Assembly (NCBI GenBank): GCA_963768885.1
Contig: CAVYJN010000006.1
Location: 744,001 to 808,000 of the forward strand
Origin: DASRIA01 sp963768885
GTDB lineage: Bacteria; Actinomycetota; Thermoleophilia; Solirubrobacterales; JBBDJG01
Direction: 5' to 3'
Length of the DNA stretch: 64,000 bases
Position numbers and translations under genes: made by a program. Under the pieces are notes generated by a model. It made no database searches. It had not been told where the DNA came from and saw nothing but the letters and a program-made list of their open reading frames with translations. Shown here piece after piece: positions 37,078 through 46,900 of the stretch; positions within the stretch are counted from its first letter, which is position 1, and every line of letters starts with the position of its first letter.

Positions 37078-38912
37078 GCTGGCAGGGCGGCAGCGCGCTG
37101 GTCGTCGTGCTCGCGGCCACGGCCGGCGTGCTCTGGTTCGAGCGGGGCCGCCCGGACGCGAAGCTGGTCGCGCTGGTCGCGGCGCTTGCCGCGCTCGCGG
37201 TCGCGGCGCGCGTGCTGTTCGCCGCCGTGCCCAACGTGCAGGGCACCACGGACGTCGCGCTGCTGTCGGGATACGTGCTCGGTCCCGCGCCGGGCCTGAT
37301 GGTGGGCGCGCTCGGCGCGCTCGCCTCGAACCTGTTCCTGGGGCAGGGACCGTGGACCCCGTGGCAGATGGTGGGCTGGGGCGCGGCCGGCCTGTTCGGC
37401 GCCGGCCTGGCGAGGCTGTGGGGCCGGCAGCTGGGCCGGCGCTCGCTGGCGCTGGCCTGCGGGCTGGCGGGCCTCGCGTTCGGCGCGTGGATGGACCTGT
37501 TCACGCTCACGAGCTTCGCCGCGCAGACCTCCGCGGGCGGATACGTGGCGATCGCGACGCTCTCGCTGCCCTTCAACGTCGCCCACGCGATCGGGAACGT
37601 CGCCCTGTGCCTCGTCTTCGGGCCGTCGTTCGTGCGCGTCCTCGAGCGCTTCAGCCGCCGCCTGCAGGTGCGATGGGTCCCGCTCGCTCCGCGGCGCGCC
37701 CCCGGCGCCGCGACGCTCACGACGCTGCTGGTCGCGGCGGCGGCGCTCGCGGCCCTCGCCCCGGCCGCGGGCGCGTCCACGGGCGAGGTGCGCGACGGGC
37801 TGAGGTATCTGGAGCGCGCACAGAATCGCGACGGCGGCTTCGGCGGCGCCCCGGGGGAGGCCTCCAGCCAGCTCGTGAGCGGGTGGGCGGCGCTCGGGCT
37901 CGAGGCCGCGGGCAGGCATCCGCTCGACGTGCGCCGCGCGGGCCGGACGCCGCTGGACTTCATCCGCGCGGGCGTCGGATCGCTGAGCGAGACCGGAGAG
38001 CTCGAGCGCACGATCCTCGCGGTGCGCGGCGCCGGCCTCGACCCGCGGCGGTTCGGCGGCCGGGACCTGATCGCCGACCTCGAGCGCAAGCGCCGCCCGG
38101 ACGGGTCGTTCTCGGGGCTGGCGAACTGGACGGCCTTCGGGATCATGGCGTTGCGCGCGTCCGGGCGCTCGCCGGGCTCGGCGGCGGTGCGCCGCGCGGG
38201 AGCGTGGCTTGCGGCACAGCAGAACGACGACGGCGGGTTCGCGTTCGCGACGCGCGCGGGCGGGAGCTTCGTGGACGAGACGGGCGCCGCGCTCCAGGGC
38301 CTCGCGGCCGCGCGGCGCGGCGGCGCGGTCGTGAGGCGCGCGCTCTCGTACCTGCGCCGCGCGCAGAACGCGGACGGCGGCTTCGGCCAGACCTCGGGTT
38401 ACAAGTCGAACGCGCAGTCCACCGCGTGGGCCGTGCAGGGGATCGTCGCGGGCGGGGGAAGGCCCGCGTCGTTTCGCAAAGGGGGGCGCTCGCCGCTGCG
38501 CTACCTCGCCACGCTCCAGCAGGACGACGGCAGCTTCCGCTACTCGCGCTCGAGCGCCCAGACCCCGGTGTGGGTCACGGCGCAGGTGATCACCGCGCTG
38601 CGGCGCAAGGCTTTTCCGGTCGAGGAGCCGCCCCGGCGCCGCCGCGCGAAGCGGCGTGCCGCGGCCGTCGCGGCGAAGCCCGTCGCACGCGAGCGCGACC
38701 GTCCGGAGCCGGTGCACGCGGCCGCGGCCCCGCGGCGCCCGCGCCGCGGAGCGGCCGAAGCCGCGCCGCCGGCCGTCGCGGCACGCTCCGTTGCGGCGCG
38801 GGCGCCGGAGGACGAGGGCGGCGTTCCCGCCGCCGTGCCGATCGGCGCAGGCATCGCCGCCCTCGGCGGCGGCGCCGCCTACGTGCTGCGCCGGCGGCGC
38901 CCCGCCGGATAG
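37074..38912 (+). CDS. ECF S component (CbrT-like) fused to a QNxDGGF alpha/alpha-toroid domain
   Basis: A 612-residue fusion. Residues 1-225 are a CbrT-like ECF S component with about six membrane segments (NVQGTTDVALLSGYVLGPAP, GLMVGALGALASNLFLGQGP, WTPWQMVGWGAAGLFG, FTLTSFAAQTSAGGYVAIAT). After a further hydrophobic stretch (LLVAAAALAALAPAAGA) come about 270 residues with QNxDGGF-type repeats (RAQNRDGGFGG, AQQNDDGGFAF, RAQNADGGFGQ, LQQDDGSFRY), the prenyltransferase/squalene-cyclase toroid also found as the alpha barrel of transcobalamin. An Arg-rich linker and a C-terminal membrane segment (PIGAGIAALGGGAAYVL) plus RRRRP tail end the protein. GTG overlaps the previous stop as GTGA. Confidence 0.83.
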   Translation: MSWQGGSALVVVLAATAGVLWFERGRPDAKLVALVAALAALAVAARVLFAAVPNVQGTTDVALLSGYVLGPAPGLMVGALGALASNLFLGQGPWTPWQMVGWGAAGLFGAGLARLWGRQLGRRSLALACGLAGLAFGAWMDLFTLTSFAAQTSAGGYVAIATLSLPFNVAHAIGNVALCLVFGPSFVRVLERFSRRLQVRWVPLAPRRAPGAATLTTLLVAAAALAALAPAAGASTGEVRDGLRYLERAQNRDGGFGGAPGEASSQLVSGWAALGLEAAGRHPLDVRRAGRTPLDFIRAGVGSLSETGELERTILAVRGAGLDPRRFGGRDLIADLERKRRPDGSFSGLANWTAFGIMALRASGRSPGSAAVRRAGAWLAAQQNDDGGFAFATRAGGSFVDETGAALQGLAAARRGGAVVRRALSYLRRAQNADGGFGQTSGYKSNAQSTAWAVQGIVAGGGRPASFRKGGRSPLRYLATLQQDDGSFRYSRSSAQTPVWVTAQVITALRRKAFPVEEPPRRRRAKRRAAAVAAKPVARERDRPEPVHAAAAPRRPRRGAAEAAPPAVAARSVAARAPEDEGGVPAAVPIGAGIAALGGGAAYVLRRRRPAG

Positions 38913-38937
38913 GACGGGAGACCTGCCCCGCAGGGGT

Positions 38938-38943
38938 TACAGT
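38938..38943 (+). promoter_or_regulatory. Possible -10 box of glpD
   Basis: TACAGT 11 bases before the GTG start, in a 42-base gap after the ECF operon; suggests glpD has its own short-leader promoter rather than depending on the riboswitch. Confidence 0.4.
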
Positions 38944-38954
38944 GGGGATCGAGT

Positions 38955-40680
38955 GTGCGCGGTCTGCATACGGGGTTCGCGGTGATCTCCCGCGCGAATG
39001 CGCTCGCGGCGATGCACCGCGACACCTTCGACGTGGTCGTGATCGGCGGCGGCATCACCGGCGCGGGCGTCGCGCTCGACGCGGCCACGCGGGGGTACTC
39101 GGTCGCGCTCGTCGAGCGCGACGACTTCTCGTGCGGCACCTCGAGCCGCTCCTCGAAGATGGTGCACGGCGGACTGCGCTACCTGCAGAACTTCGACCTC
39201 GGGCTCGTGCGCGAAGCGCTGCTCGAGCGCCAGTTGATGGTGCGGCTCGCGCCGCACCTCGTCAAGCCGCTGCCGTTCCTCGTGCCCGCGCTCGAGGGCG
39301 CGCGCCGGGACTACCGGATCGGCGTGGGGCTGAACATGTACGACGTCATGTCGATGCGCAACCCGCGCGCCCGCCGGCGCGCGCGGCGCGAGGCCGAGAC
39401 CGAGGGCGGGGAGTACTGGAGCCCCGACCGCCACCGCACGATCGACGCCGCCGAGGTCGTGAGCATGATCCCTCCGCTCGAGGCCCGCGACCCGTCTTCG
39501 GCGTACCTGTTCTACGACTGTCAGACCGACGACTCGCGCCTCGTCCTGACCGTGCTCGGGGAAGCCGAGCGCTTCGGCGCGATCTGCGTGAACGGCGCGG
39601 AGGCGGTCGAGCTGATCGAGGAGGACGGCAAGGCGGCAGGCGTCGTGTGCCGAGGAGGCCGAGTCGGGGGAGCGCTTCCCGATCTCGGCCGCGAACGTCG
39701 TCAACGCCACCGGCGTGTGGGCGGACCGCATCCGTCCCGAGGAGCTGCACGGCGAGGAGGACGAGCAGGTGCCGGTGATCCGGCCGAGCCGCGGCACCCA
39801 CATCCTGATCGACCGCGAGCGCCTGCCGATGAACGCGGCCGCGGTGCTCCCGGCCGGTGAGGACCGCACGATCTTCGCCCTCCCGTGGCTGGGGCAGACC
39901 CTCGTCGGGACCACCGACAACGACTACGAGGGCAGCCTCGAGCATCCGGCCGTGCCGGGCTCCGACGTGCGCTATCTGCTCGACGCGGTCAACTCGTACT
40001 TCGAGACGTCCTTCGGCCCGGGCGACCTCGCCGGGGCCTACGCCGGCGTGCGCCCGCTGATCTCCACCGCGGACCCCAAGAAGAGCGTCGACATCTCCCG
40101 CAAGGCCGAGCTCTACGAGACGTCGTCGGGGCTGATCACGATCACCGGCGGCAAGCTGACGACCTGGCGACGGATGGCGAAGATGGTCGTCGACCGCCTC
40201 GTCCTGCGCGAGTTCCGCGAGGCGCCCTGCCGCACGCACGAGATCCCGCTGGGCCATCCGGTCGATCCCGCCGAGCTGCCCGCCTCACCGGCCCTCGACG
40301 ACGACGCCCGCGCGCACCTCGCCGGGCGCTACGGGCTGTTCGCGGAGCGCGTGCTCGAGATCTGCGCCGAGGACCCGCAGCTGGGCCGCCCGATCTGCGA
40401 GGGCATGCCGGACCTCTTGGTCGAGGCGGTCGTCGCGGCCCGCCACGAGCAGGCCCGTAGCGTCGCCGACGTCCTGCTGCGCCGCACGCGGCTCGGCCTG
40501 CTGGCCGGGCGCCGCATGCTCGAGGACCGCGAGGGCGTGCTGCGCGTCGCGCGGGCGATGGCGCCGGAGCGGGGGTGGGACGAAGCCGCGGTCGAGCGCG
40601 CCGCGGACGAGTGGCCCGCCGCGGTCGCAGCCGAGCGGCTGGTCACCGGCGAGGAGGAAGAGGTGCCGGTCCGCAGCTAG
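38955..40680 (+). CDS. glpD: Glycerol-3-phosphate dehydrogenase (one frameshift)
   Basis: About 575 residues, FAD-dependent, oxidising sn-glycerol-3-P to DHAP at the membrane. FDVVVIGGGITGAGVALDAA is the FAD-binding fold; SSRSSKMVHGGLRYLQNFDL and the C-terminal TGGKLTTWRRMA and helical domain (GLLAGRRMLEDREGVLR) are GlpD-typical. An extra C near 39651 breaks the frame; the second part resumes as EEAESGERFPISAANVVNAT. GTG 38955 has GGGG about 7 bases upstream; ATG 39012 is a shorter alternative. Its stop overlaps the stop of the convergent surface-protein gene. Confidence 0.87.
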
Positions 40681-42240
40681 GGGACGAACAGTCCCTGAAC
40701 GGCGAACACGAGGTTGTCCTGCGTCTGGGCCAGTCCGTCCGGGCCGCCGTCCCAGACCTGCATCGCCCCCAGTTCCATGATCGCGCGCCCGCCCTCCTTG
40801 ACCGCGCCGGGGTTGACCGCATCGACCGACGTGACGAGCTTGCAGGTGGATCCCGTGTTGGTGGCCGCGGTGGCGGCGCAGGGCAGGACGAATCCCCATG
40901 TCGTGTCGGTGCCGGTCGCGGGCTCGGTGCCGCCGCTCGCGGTGGGCCCGCTTGCGCGATCGGTCTGGCGCCGGTAGGCCGCCCGCACGCGCAGCTCACC
41001 CGTGTAGTCGGACAGGTCGGAGCTCTTGCGGACATCCGCCAGTGAGATGACCACGTTGACATCGGCCTCGTCGGCCGGCGTTGCGGGGTTGCCGACCACC
41101 ACCCTCGCCACGAACCTGCCCGCGAAGTTGGGAGGCTGCTGGTTGGCGTCGGCCGTGCCGACCGTCAGGTAGCGCGACATCGGCCGCGGCGGGTTGCACG
41201 AGGGGTGGTCGAGCGGCGGTCCGTGCGTGCGGTTCGGGTAGCTGCACGGCCGGTAGGCGGGCACGAACGCGACCTTGAACGGGCTTGCGCCCTTCGGTCG
41301 CGGGTAGCCGGATGGAGGCGGCGGCGGCAGCGGCACCGGCTGCCAGGCCGGCTGAGCGTCCATCACGGTGTTGTTGGTGATCCGCGTCTGGCTCGTTCCG
41401 TCGGGATTCATGACGTAGACCTCGGCGCTGGTGAACGCGCCGCGCACGAACGCGATCTTGTCGCCCGCCGGCGACCACGACGGCCGCTCGTCCACGACGG
41501 CGCCGTTGTTGGTGAGGTTGGCCGGCGCGCTGCCGTTCGAGTTCATCTTCCAGATCTCGTCACTGGAGCCATAGCCGCTGTGGAACACGATCTGGTTGCC
41601 GTCCGGCGACCAGTCGGGCTCGACGTCGACCGCCGGGGTCGCGGTCAGCGCGGCGGGCGACGTCCCGTCCGCGTTCGCGGTGTAGATGTCGCCGTCGCGC
41701 GAGAAGGCGAGCTTCGTGCCGCCGGGCGACCAGCTCGGATAGTCCTCGTTGACCCCCGGCGTGTTCGTGATGTTCAGCCTCGGCCGAGCCGTCCGCGTTC
41801 ATCACGAACAGGTCGGAGGTGCCCTGGGCGTCGTCGCGATCGCTCGCGAACACGATCTTCGCCCCGCTCGGGGCCCAGGCCGGGTGGTAGTCCCCGGCGG
41901 CGTCCTGCGTGAGCTGGGTGGCGTTGGACCCGTCGGCGTTGGCGACCCAGACGTCGGGCCGCAGGCCGGGGTTGCGCTCGAACACGATCTTCGTGCCGTC
42001 CTTCGACCACGACGGAAAGAGCTCGTCCCCGTCGAAGCTGGTGATGCGCGTCTGGGCGGCGCCGTCGCCCGCCATCGTGTAGAGGTCGGAGTCCGCGGGA
42101 AAGCCGTCGCGCGCGCTCGAGAAGGCGAGCTTCCCGTTGGTCCCGGGGAACGCCGCCTGGACCGCGGCGGGCGCCAGCGCGCACGCCGTCAGCACGACGG
42201 CGGCGACCATGATCGTGCGCGTTGCCCTGGCCACGGTCAC
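40677..42240 (-). CDS. Secreted PD40 propeller protein with conserved C-terminal module, copy 1 (one frameshift)
   Basis: About 520 residues. Signal peptide near residues 1-30 (MVAAVVLTACALAPAAVQAA), then WD40-like PD40/TolB repeats (GKLAFSSARDG, DLYTMAGDG, LFPSWSKDGTKIVFERN, HPAWAPSGAKIVFASD, PDWSPDGNQIVFHSG, RPSWSPAGDKIAFVRG). Residues about 310-520 are the module beginning GYPRPKGASPF and ending in LFVP. Compared with the near-identical copy at 51119 leftwards, one extra C near 41778 breaks the frame; the other copy proves the correction. It lacks the prealbumin-like repeats that the second copy contains. Confidence 0.8.
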
Positions 42241-43743
42241 GTGCCTAGCGCGTCCGGCAGGGACGCTTCTGCTTCCAGCCTGCCTGCTCGCAGACAGCGG
42301 GTCGCGAGCTGCCCTGCACCCGCACGATCTCGGTCTCGTCGGTGGCCTTCCCGTCGTCGTCGGACACGCGCACCGTGACGGTCACCTGCTCGGGCGCGGT
42401 GAACGACTTCGAGGTGGTCGGGTCCGCCCCGGTGTCGCGCTCGAACGTGCCGTCGCCGTTGAGGTCCCACTGGTAGCGCGTGACGGAGCCGTCGGGGTCG
42501 GAGGACGCCGAGGCGTCGAAGGCGACCGTGTCGCCCACGGACGCCGTGCGGGTCGAGGCCGTGAGGGCCGCGGAGGGGCCGCCCGCCTGCTGGTTGGAGA
42601 ACTCGATCGGGATCCGCAGCATGTCGCGGTCGAGCGTCCCGGCGCAGCCGCTGAGGTGCTGCACCGTGTAGAAGAGGTATGCGCTCTGACCGACGGTCTC
42701 GAAGTTGCGGGACGTGCTGTTGGGGTCGATCAGCGACGGGTCACGGATCGGGTCCGGCGGCACGCAGTCCTTCGTCCAGGTCAGCTCGGCCGCCATCAGG
42801 AGCTCTACGTTCGTCCAGTTCACGAGGTCGTCGGAGAGGGCGTAGTAGAAGCCCGGCGGCCGGCCGTATTGCGCGCCGCCCACCGAGGACCCGACCAGCA
42901 TCCACTTGCGCAGGTAGGTGTTGTAGGTGAGGCTCTCGGTGATCGTCCCGATGTGGAGGAAGTCCACCGGCGCGCAGACGTGCTGGGAGGGGTCCAGGGT
43001 CGCGAGGTAGGGGTTGCGGAACTGCGTGTTGAACCCGGTCCCGTTCCAGGCCCGCCACGAGGTGTGGTCGGCCAGGTTGCGGGTCCGCATCAGGCAGGTG
43101 CCGAGCTGCTGGAACCCCTTGTCCTCGGCTCTGATGAACGCGTAGAAGTAGCCGTCGCCCGAGCGCACGATGTTGCTCGGCGTGAAGTATCCGTTCGGGC
43201 CGTCCTTCGCGTATTGGTAGGGCAGCGCGGCGACCAGGTGCGACGGCGCGGCGGCCTGCGTGAAGGTCGCGCCCGAGTTGCTCGAGTAGGCGCTCGTGAT
43301 CGCGTTGAACCAGCACTGGTAGCGCTCGGCCTGGGACTCGCCCGAGCGAATGCAGTTGCCGCCCGTGAAGAGGTGGCCCTGGTACTCGTTGTGGACGAGC
43401 GCGTAGACGTTCTTGCCGTCCGGCGTCCAGGGCGAGGCGAGCCACTCCTTGGCGTCGTACTTGGCGGGGTCCGAGTTGTTGGACGACGACATCGTCTTCG
43501 TGCACGGGTGGGTGAGCGTCTCGAGGGTGTTCCCGATGAACCGGTAGTTGACGAAGTGCGTCGCCATCAGCTGCACCTTGCCGCTGTCGTCGCGGAACGC
43601 GCGGGCGGATTCGTCGGAGATGTCGTTGTCCTCGCAGCGCTGGGCGCTCCAGTCGTAGACCATCACCTCCGGCGCGGTCTGCCGCACGAAGGGCTCGTTG
43701 AACTGGAAGGCGCCGGCGGCGGCCGGCTGCAGGAGGGCGGCGG
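41332..43743. repeat. Segmental duplication, copy 1 (about 2,412 bp)
   Basis: Nearly identical to 50212-52622 in the same orientation (offset 8,880, then 8,879 after one indel). I found five or so differences by eye, for example one extra C near 41778, GTC versus GCC near 42184, GTG versus GGG near 43063. It covers the 5' three-fifths of the PD40 gene and nearly all of the PKD gene, ending within the signal-peptide codons. Confidence 0.92.
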
Positions 43744-43828
43744 CCACCACGAGCAGGCACGTGACGAGCACGTGCCGATGCGTAATTCGCCCAGACCCGA
43801 AGGTCGTCCGGATGATCCGTTCTCCCAT
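42245..43828 (-). CDS. Secreted propeller-like protein with C-terminal PKD domain, copy 1
   Basis: A 527-residue protein: signal peptide (LVTCLLVVAAALLQPAAAG), then a region with five-bladed-propeller-like features (NVYALVHNEYQGHLF, YFYAFIRAEDKGFQQL, RKWMLVGSSVGGAQYG) and a C-terminal PKD domain (VAFDASASSDPDGSVTRYQW, DLNGDGTFERDTG, VTVTVRVSDDDGKATDE). Ends in a basic tail with a cysteine pair. Differs from copy 2 (51124-52677) almost only in the signal peptide. Ends 4 bases before the PD40 gene start. Perhaps binds or cleaves a glycan; catalytic residues are not identifiable. Confidence 0.78.
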   Translation of the reverse strand: MGERIIRTTFGSGRITHRHVLVTCLLVVAAALLQPAAAGAFQFNEPFVRQTAPEVMVYDWSAQRCEDNDISDESARAFRDDSGKVQLMATHFVNYRFIGNTLETLTHPCTKTMSSSNNSDPAKYDAKEWLASPWTPDGKNVYALVHNEYQGHLFTGGNCIRSGESQAERYQCWFNAITSAYSSNSGATFTQAAAPSHLVAALPYQYAKDGPNGYFTPSNIVRSGDGYFYAFIRAEDKGFQQLGTCLMRTRNLADHTSWRAWNGTGFNTQFRNPYLATLDPSQHVCAPVDFLHIGTITESLTYNTYLRKWMLVGSSVGGAQYGRPPGFYYALSDDLVNWTNVELLMAAELTWTKDCVPPDPIRDPSLIDPNSTSRNFETVGQSAYLFYTVQHLSGCAGTLDRDMLRIPIEFSNQQAGGPSAALTASTRTASVGDTVAFDASASSDPDGSVTRYQWDLNGDGTFERDTGADPTTSKSFTAPEQVTVTVRVSDDDGKATDETEIVRVQGSSRPAVCEQAGWKQKRPCRTR

Positions 43829-43977
43829 GCTCCCGCCGGCGGCTAGAGGTTTGCGCGGAGGCAGGACTCCCACCCGCCTTGAGTGCCAGATTACTATGGA
43901 CTTCGCCGGGATGCGACAGGGCTTTTCGCCCGGCTGTCCGCGCGAAGCGTCCGGCCGACATCCAGGCACGTCGAGCG

Positions 43978-46900
43978 TCAGGGCACGAAGAGGCCCTGAC
44001 GCAGGTAGGGCGAGTTGTCCGGCGTGGAGGCCTGCCCGTCTGGCCCTCCGTCCGAGACTCGCACGTCGGCCATCTGCCAGATCGAGCGCTTGCTCTCGGT
44101 CACCGTGCCGGGCAGGATCGCGTCCGCCGTGGTGGTCACCGCGCACGTCGAGCCGATGTTCGTGCTCCCCGATGTCCCGCTGCACGGGATCGCAAACGTG
44201 AACGGCAGGTCCGAGACCGTCGCGATCTCGTTCTGCCCCGGTCCGTTGCCCCGGTCCGTGATCCGCAGGACGACCGCCCCCTGGAGCTCGCCGAGGTAGT
44301 CCTGGTTGTTGGAGCGCAGGCGCACGTCGGTGATGCTGGTCCTGATCTCGACATCCGCTTCGTCAGCCGGCGTGCCGGGGTCGCCCACCAGGACCTTGAA
44401 GGTGAGGTTGGCGGCCATGTTCGCGGCCAGGCCATTCGCGTCGGGCGTGCCGACGGTGAGATACGGCGATGACAGCGAATGCGGGTTGCACGAAGGGGAG
44501 GCGAGGGGCGGTCCGTGCGTGCGGTTGGGAGAGGTGCACTCGTCGTACGCCGGCACGAAGGCGACCTTCAGGGGCGTGCCGCTGCGCGGACGGGGGTAGC
44601 CGCGCTGGTTGACAAAGGTGCACGTCACGGACTCCGCGGCGGCGACGCTCACATTCGAGACCGGGCTGCCGTTCGAGCATGCCGCGCTGATCTGCACCCA
44701 GCCGAGCGGCAGCGCCTGCGACACCGAGTAGCCGGAGCGCGGCGACAGCCCTCCGAACGTGCGGGTGTTCGAGAGCGTCGCGTTCGCGTCGTCGTCGAGC
44801 GAGAAGCTCGCCGGGCTGAGTCCGCCGCCCGCGGTGAAGCTGAAGTCCTGCGGGTCGTCTGGCTGAGAGTCCTGGACGACGGTGATGCTTCCCTGCTTCT
44901 CGTGCCTGAAGGTGCAGGTGACCGTCTCGGCGGCCGCGACCGCGATGTCGGAGACGGGACTGCCGTCGTCGCACGTGGCCGATGCGAGGTCCCAGCCGGC
45001 CGGCGGTGTCTGCGACAGCGAGTAGCCCGAGCCCGGCACCACGTCGTCGAGCGTGCGCGAGTTGCCGAGGGTGCCGTCGGAGTCGTCGTCGAGCGAGAAG
45101 CTCGCCGGGCTGAGGCCCCCGCCCGCGGTGAAGGCGAAGTCCTGCGGGTCGTCGGGCACGGAGTCCTCGACGACTATCACCCGGCCGCGTCTCTCGTTCG
45201 TGACCGTGCACGTGACGGCCTCGCCCGCCGCGACGCTCACGTTGGAGATCGGGCTGCCGTCGTCACACGTCGTACTTGCCTGGTTCCAGCCCGGGGGCAA
45301 CGGCCCTTGCGAGAACGAGTAGCCGGAGCCCGGCAGGACGTTGGCGAACGTGCGTGTGTTGGAGAGGGTCGCGTTCGCGTCGTCGTCGAGCGAGAAGCTC
45401 GCCGGCGACAGCCCGCCGCCCGCGCTGAAGGCGAAGTCCTGGGGGTCGTCGGGCACGGCGTTGAGCACCAGCGCGACCTGGCCCCGCTTGCGGTTGGTGA
45501 AGGTGCAGGTCACCTGCTCGCCCGCCGACAGCCCGATGCTCGCGACCGCGCTGCCGTCGTCACAGCTCGCCCCGGTCTGGTCCCAGCCGGCCGGCAGCGC
45601 CTGCGACAGCGAATAGCCCGAGCCCGGCACCACGCCCGCGAACGTGCGCGTGTTGGAGAGCGTCGCGTTGGCGTCGTCGTCGAGCGAGAAGCTCGCCGGG
45701 CGAGAGCCCGCCGCCCGCGGTGAACGCGAAGTCCTGGGGGTCGTCGGGCTGGGAGTCCTCGACCACGACCAGGGTCGCGCGCTTGCGGTTGGAGAACGTG
45801 CAGGTGACGGTCTCCCCGGCCGAGACGCTCACGTTCGCGACCGGGCTCGCGTCGTCGCAGCTCGCGCCGGTCTGGTCCCAGCCGGCGGGCAGCGCCTGCG
45901 CCAGCGAATAGCCCGAGCCCGGCGCGACGTCGTTGAAGGTGCGCGTGTTGGCGAGCGTCGCGTCGGCGTCGTCGTCGAGCGAGAAGCTCGCCGGGCTGAG
46001 GCCCCCGCCCGCGGTGAAGGCGAAGTCCTGGGCGTCGTCGGGGGTCGCGTCCATCACGACCACGACCCGCCCGCGCTTGCGGTTGGAGAAGGTGCAGGTG
46101 ACCGCCTCCCCGGGCGCCACGCTCATGTTCGCCACAGGGCTGCCGTCGTCACACGTGGCGGCGGTCTGGTCCCAGCCGGCCGGCAGCGCCTCCGACAGCG
46201 AGTAGCCCGAGCCGGGCGCGAGGTTCGAGAAGGTGCGCGTGTTGGAGAGCGTCGCGTTGGCGTCGTCGTCGAGCGAGAAGCTCGCCGGGCGAGAGGCCCC
46301 CGCCCGCGGTGAAGGCGAAGTCCTGGGCGTCGTCGGGAGTCGCGTCCTTCACGAGCGTGATCGAGCCCCGCTTGTTGTTGGTGAGCGTGCACGTCACGTT
46401 CTCGCCGGCGGACACGCTGATGTTCGACAGCGGGCTGCCGTCGTCGCAGCTCGCGCTGGCCTGGTCCCAGCCGGCGGGCAGCGCGCCCTGCGCGAGCGAG
46501 TAGCCCGAGCCGACCGCCACGTTCGCGAAGGTGCGCGTGTTCGAGAGCGCGAGGTCGAGGTCGTCGTCGAGCGAGAAGCTCGCCGGCGACAGCCCGCCGC
46601 CCGCGCTGAAGGCGAAGTCCTGGGGGTCGTCGGGCACGGCGTTGAGCACCAGCGCGACCTGGCCCCGCTTGCGGTTGGTGAAGGTGCAGGTCACCTGCTC
46701 GCCCGCCGCCAGCCCGATGCTCGCGACCGCGCTGCCGTCGTCACAGCTCGCCCCGGTCTGGTCCCAGCCGGCCGGCAGCGCCTGCGACAGCGAATAGCCC
46801 GAGCCCGGCACCACGCCCGCGAACGTGCGCGTGTTGGAGAGCGTCGCGTTGGCGTCGTCGTCGAGCGAGAAGCTCGCCGGGCGAGAGCCCGCCGCCCGCG

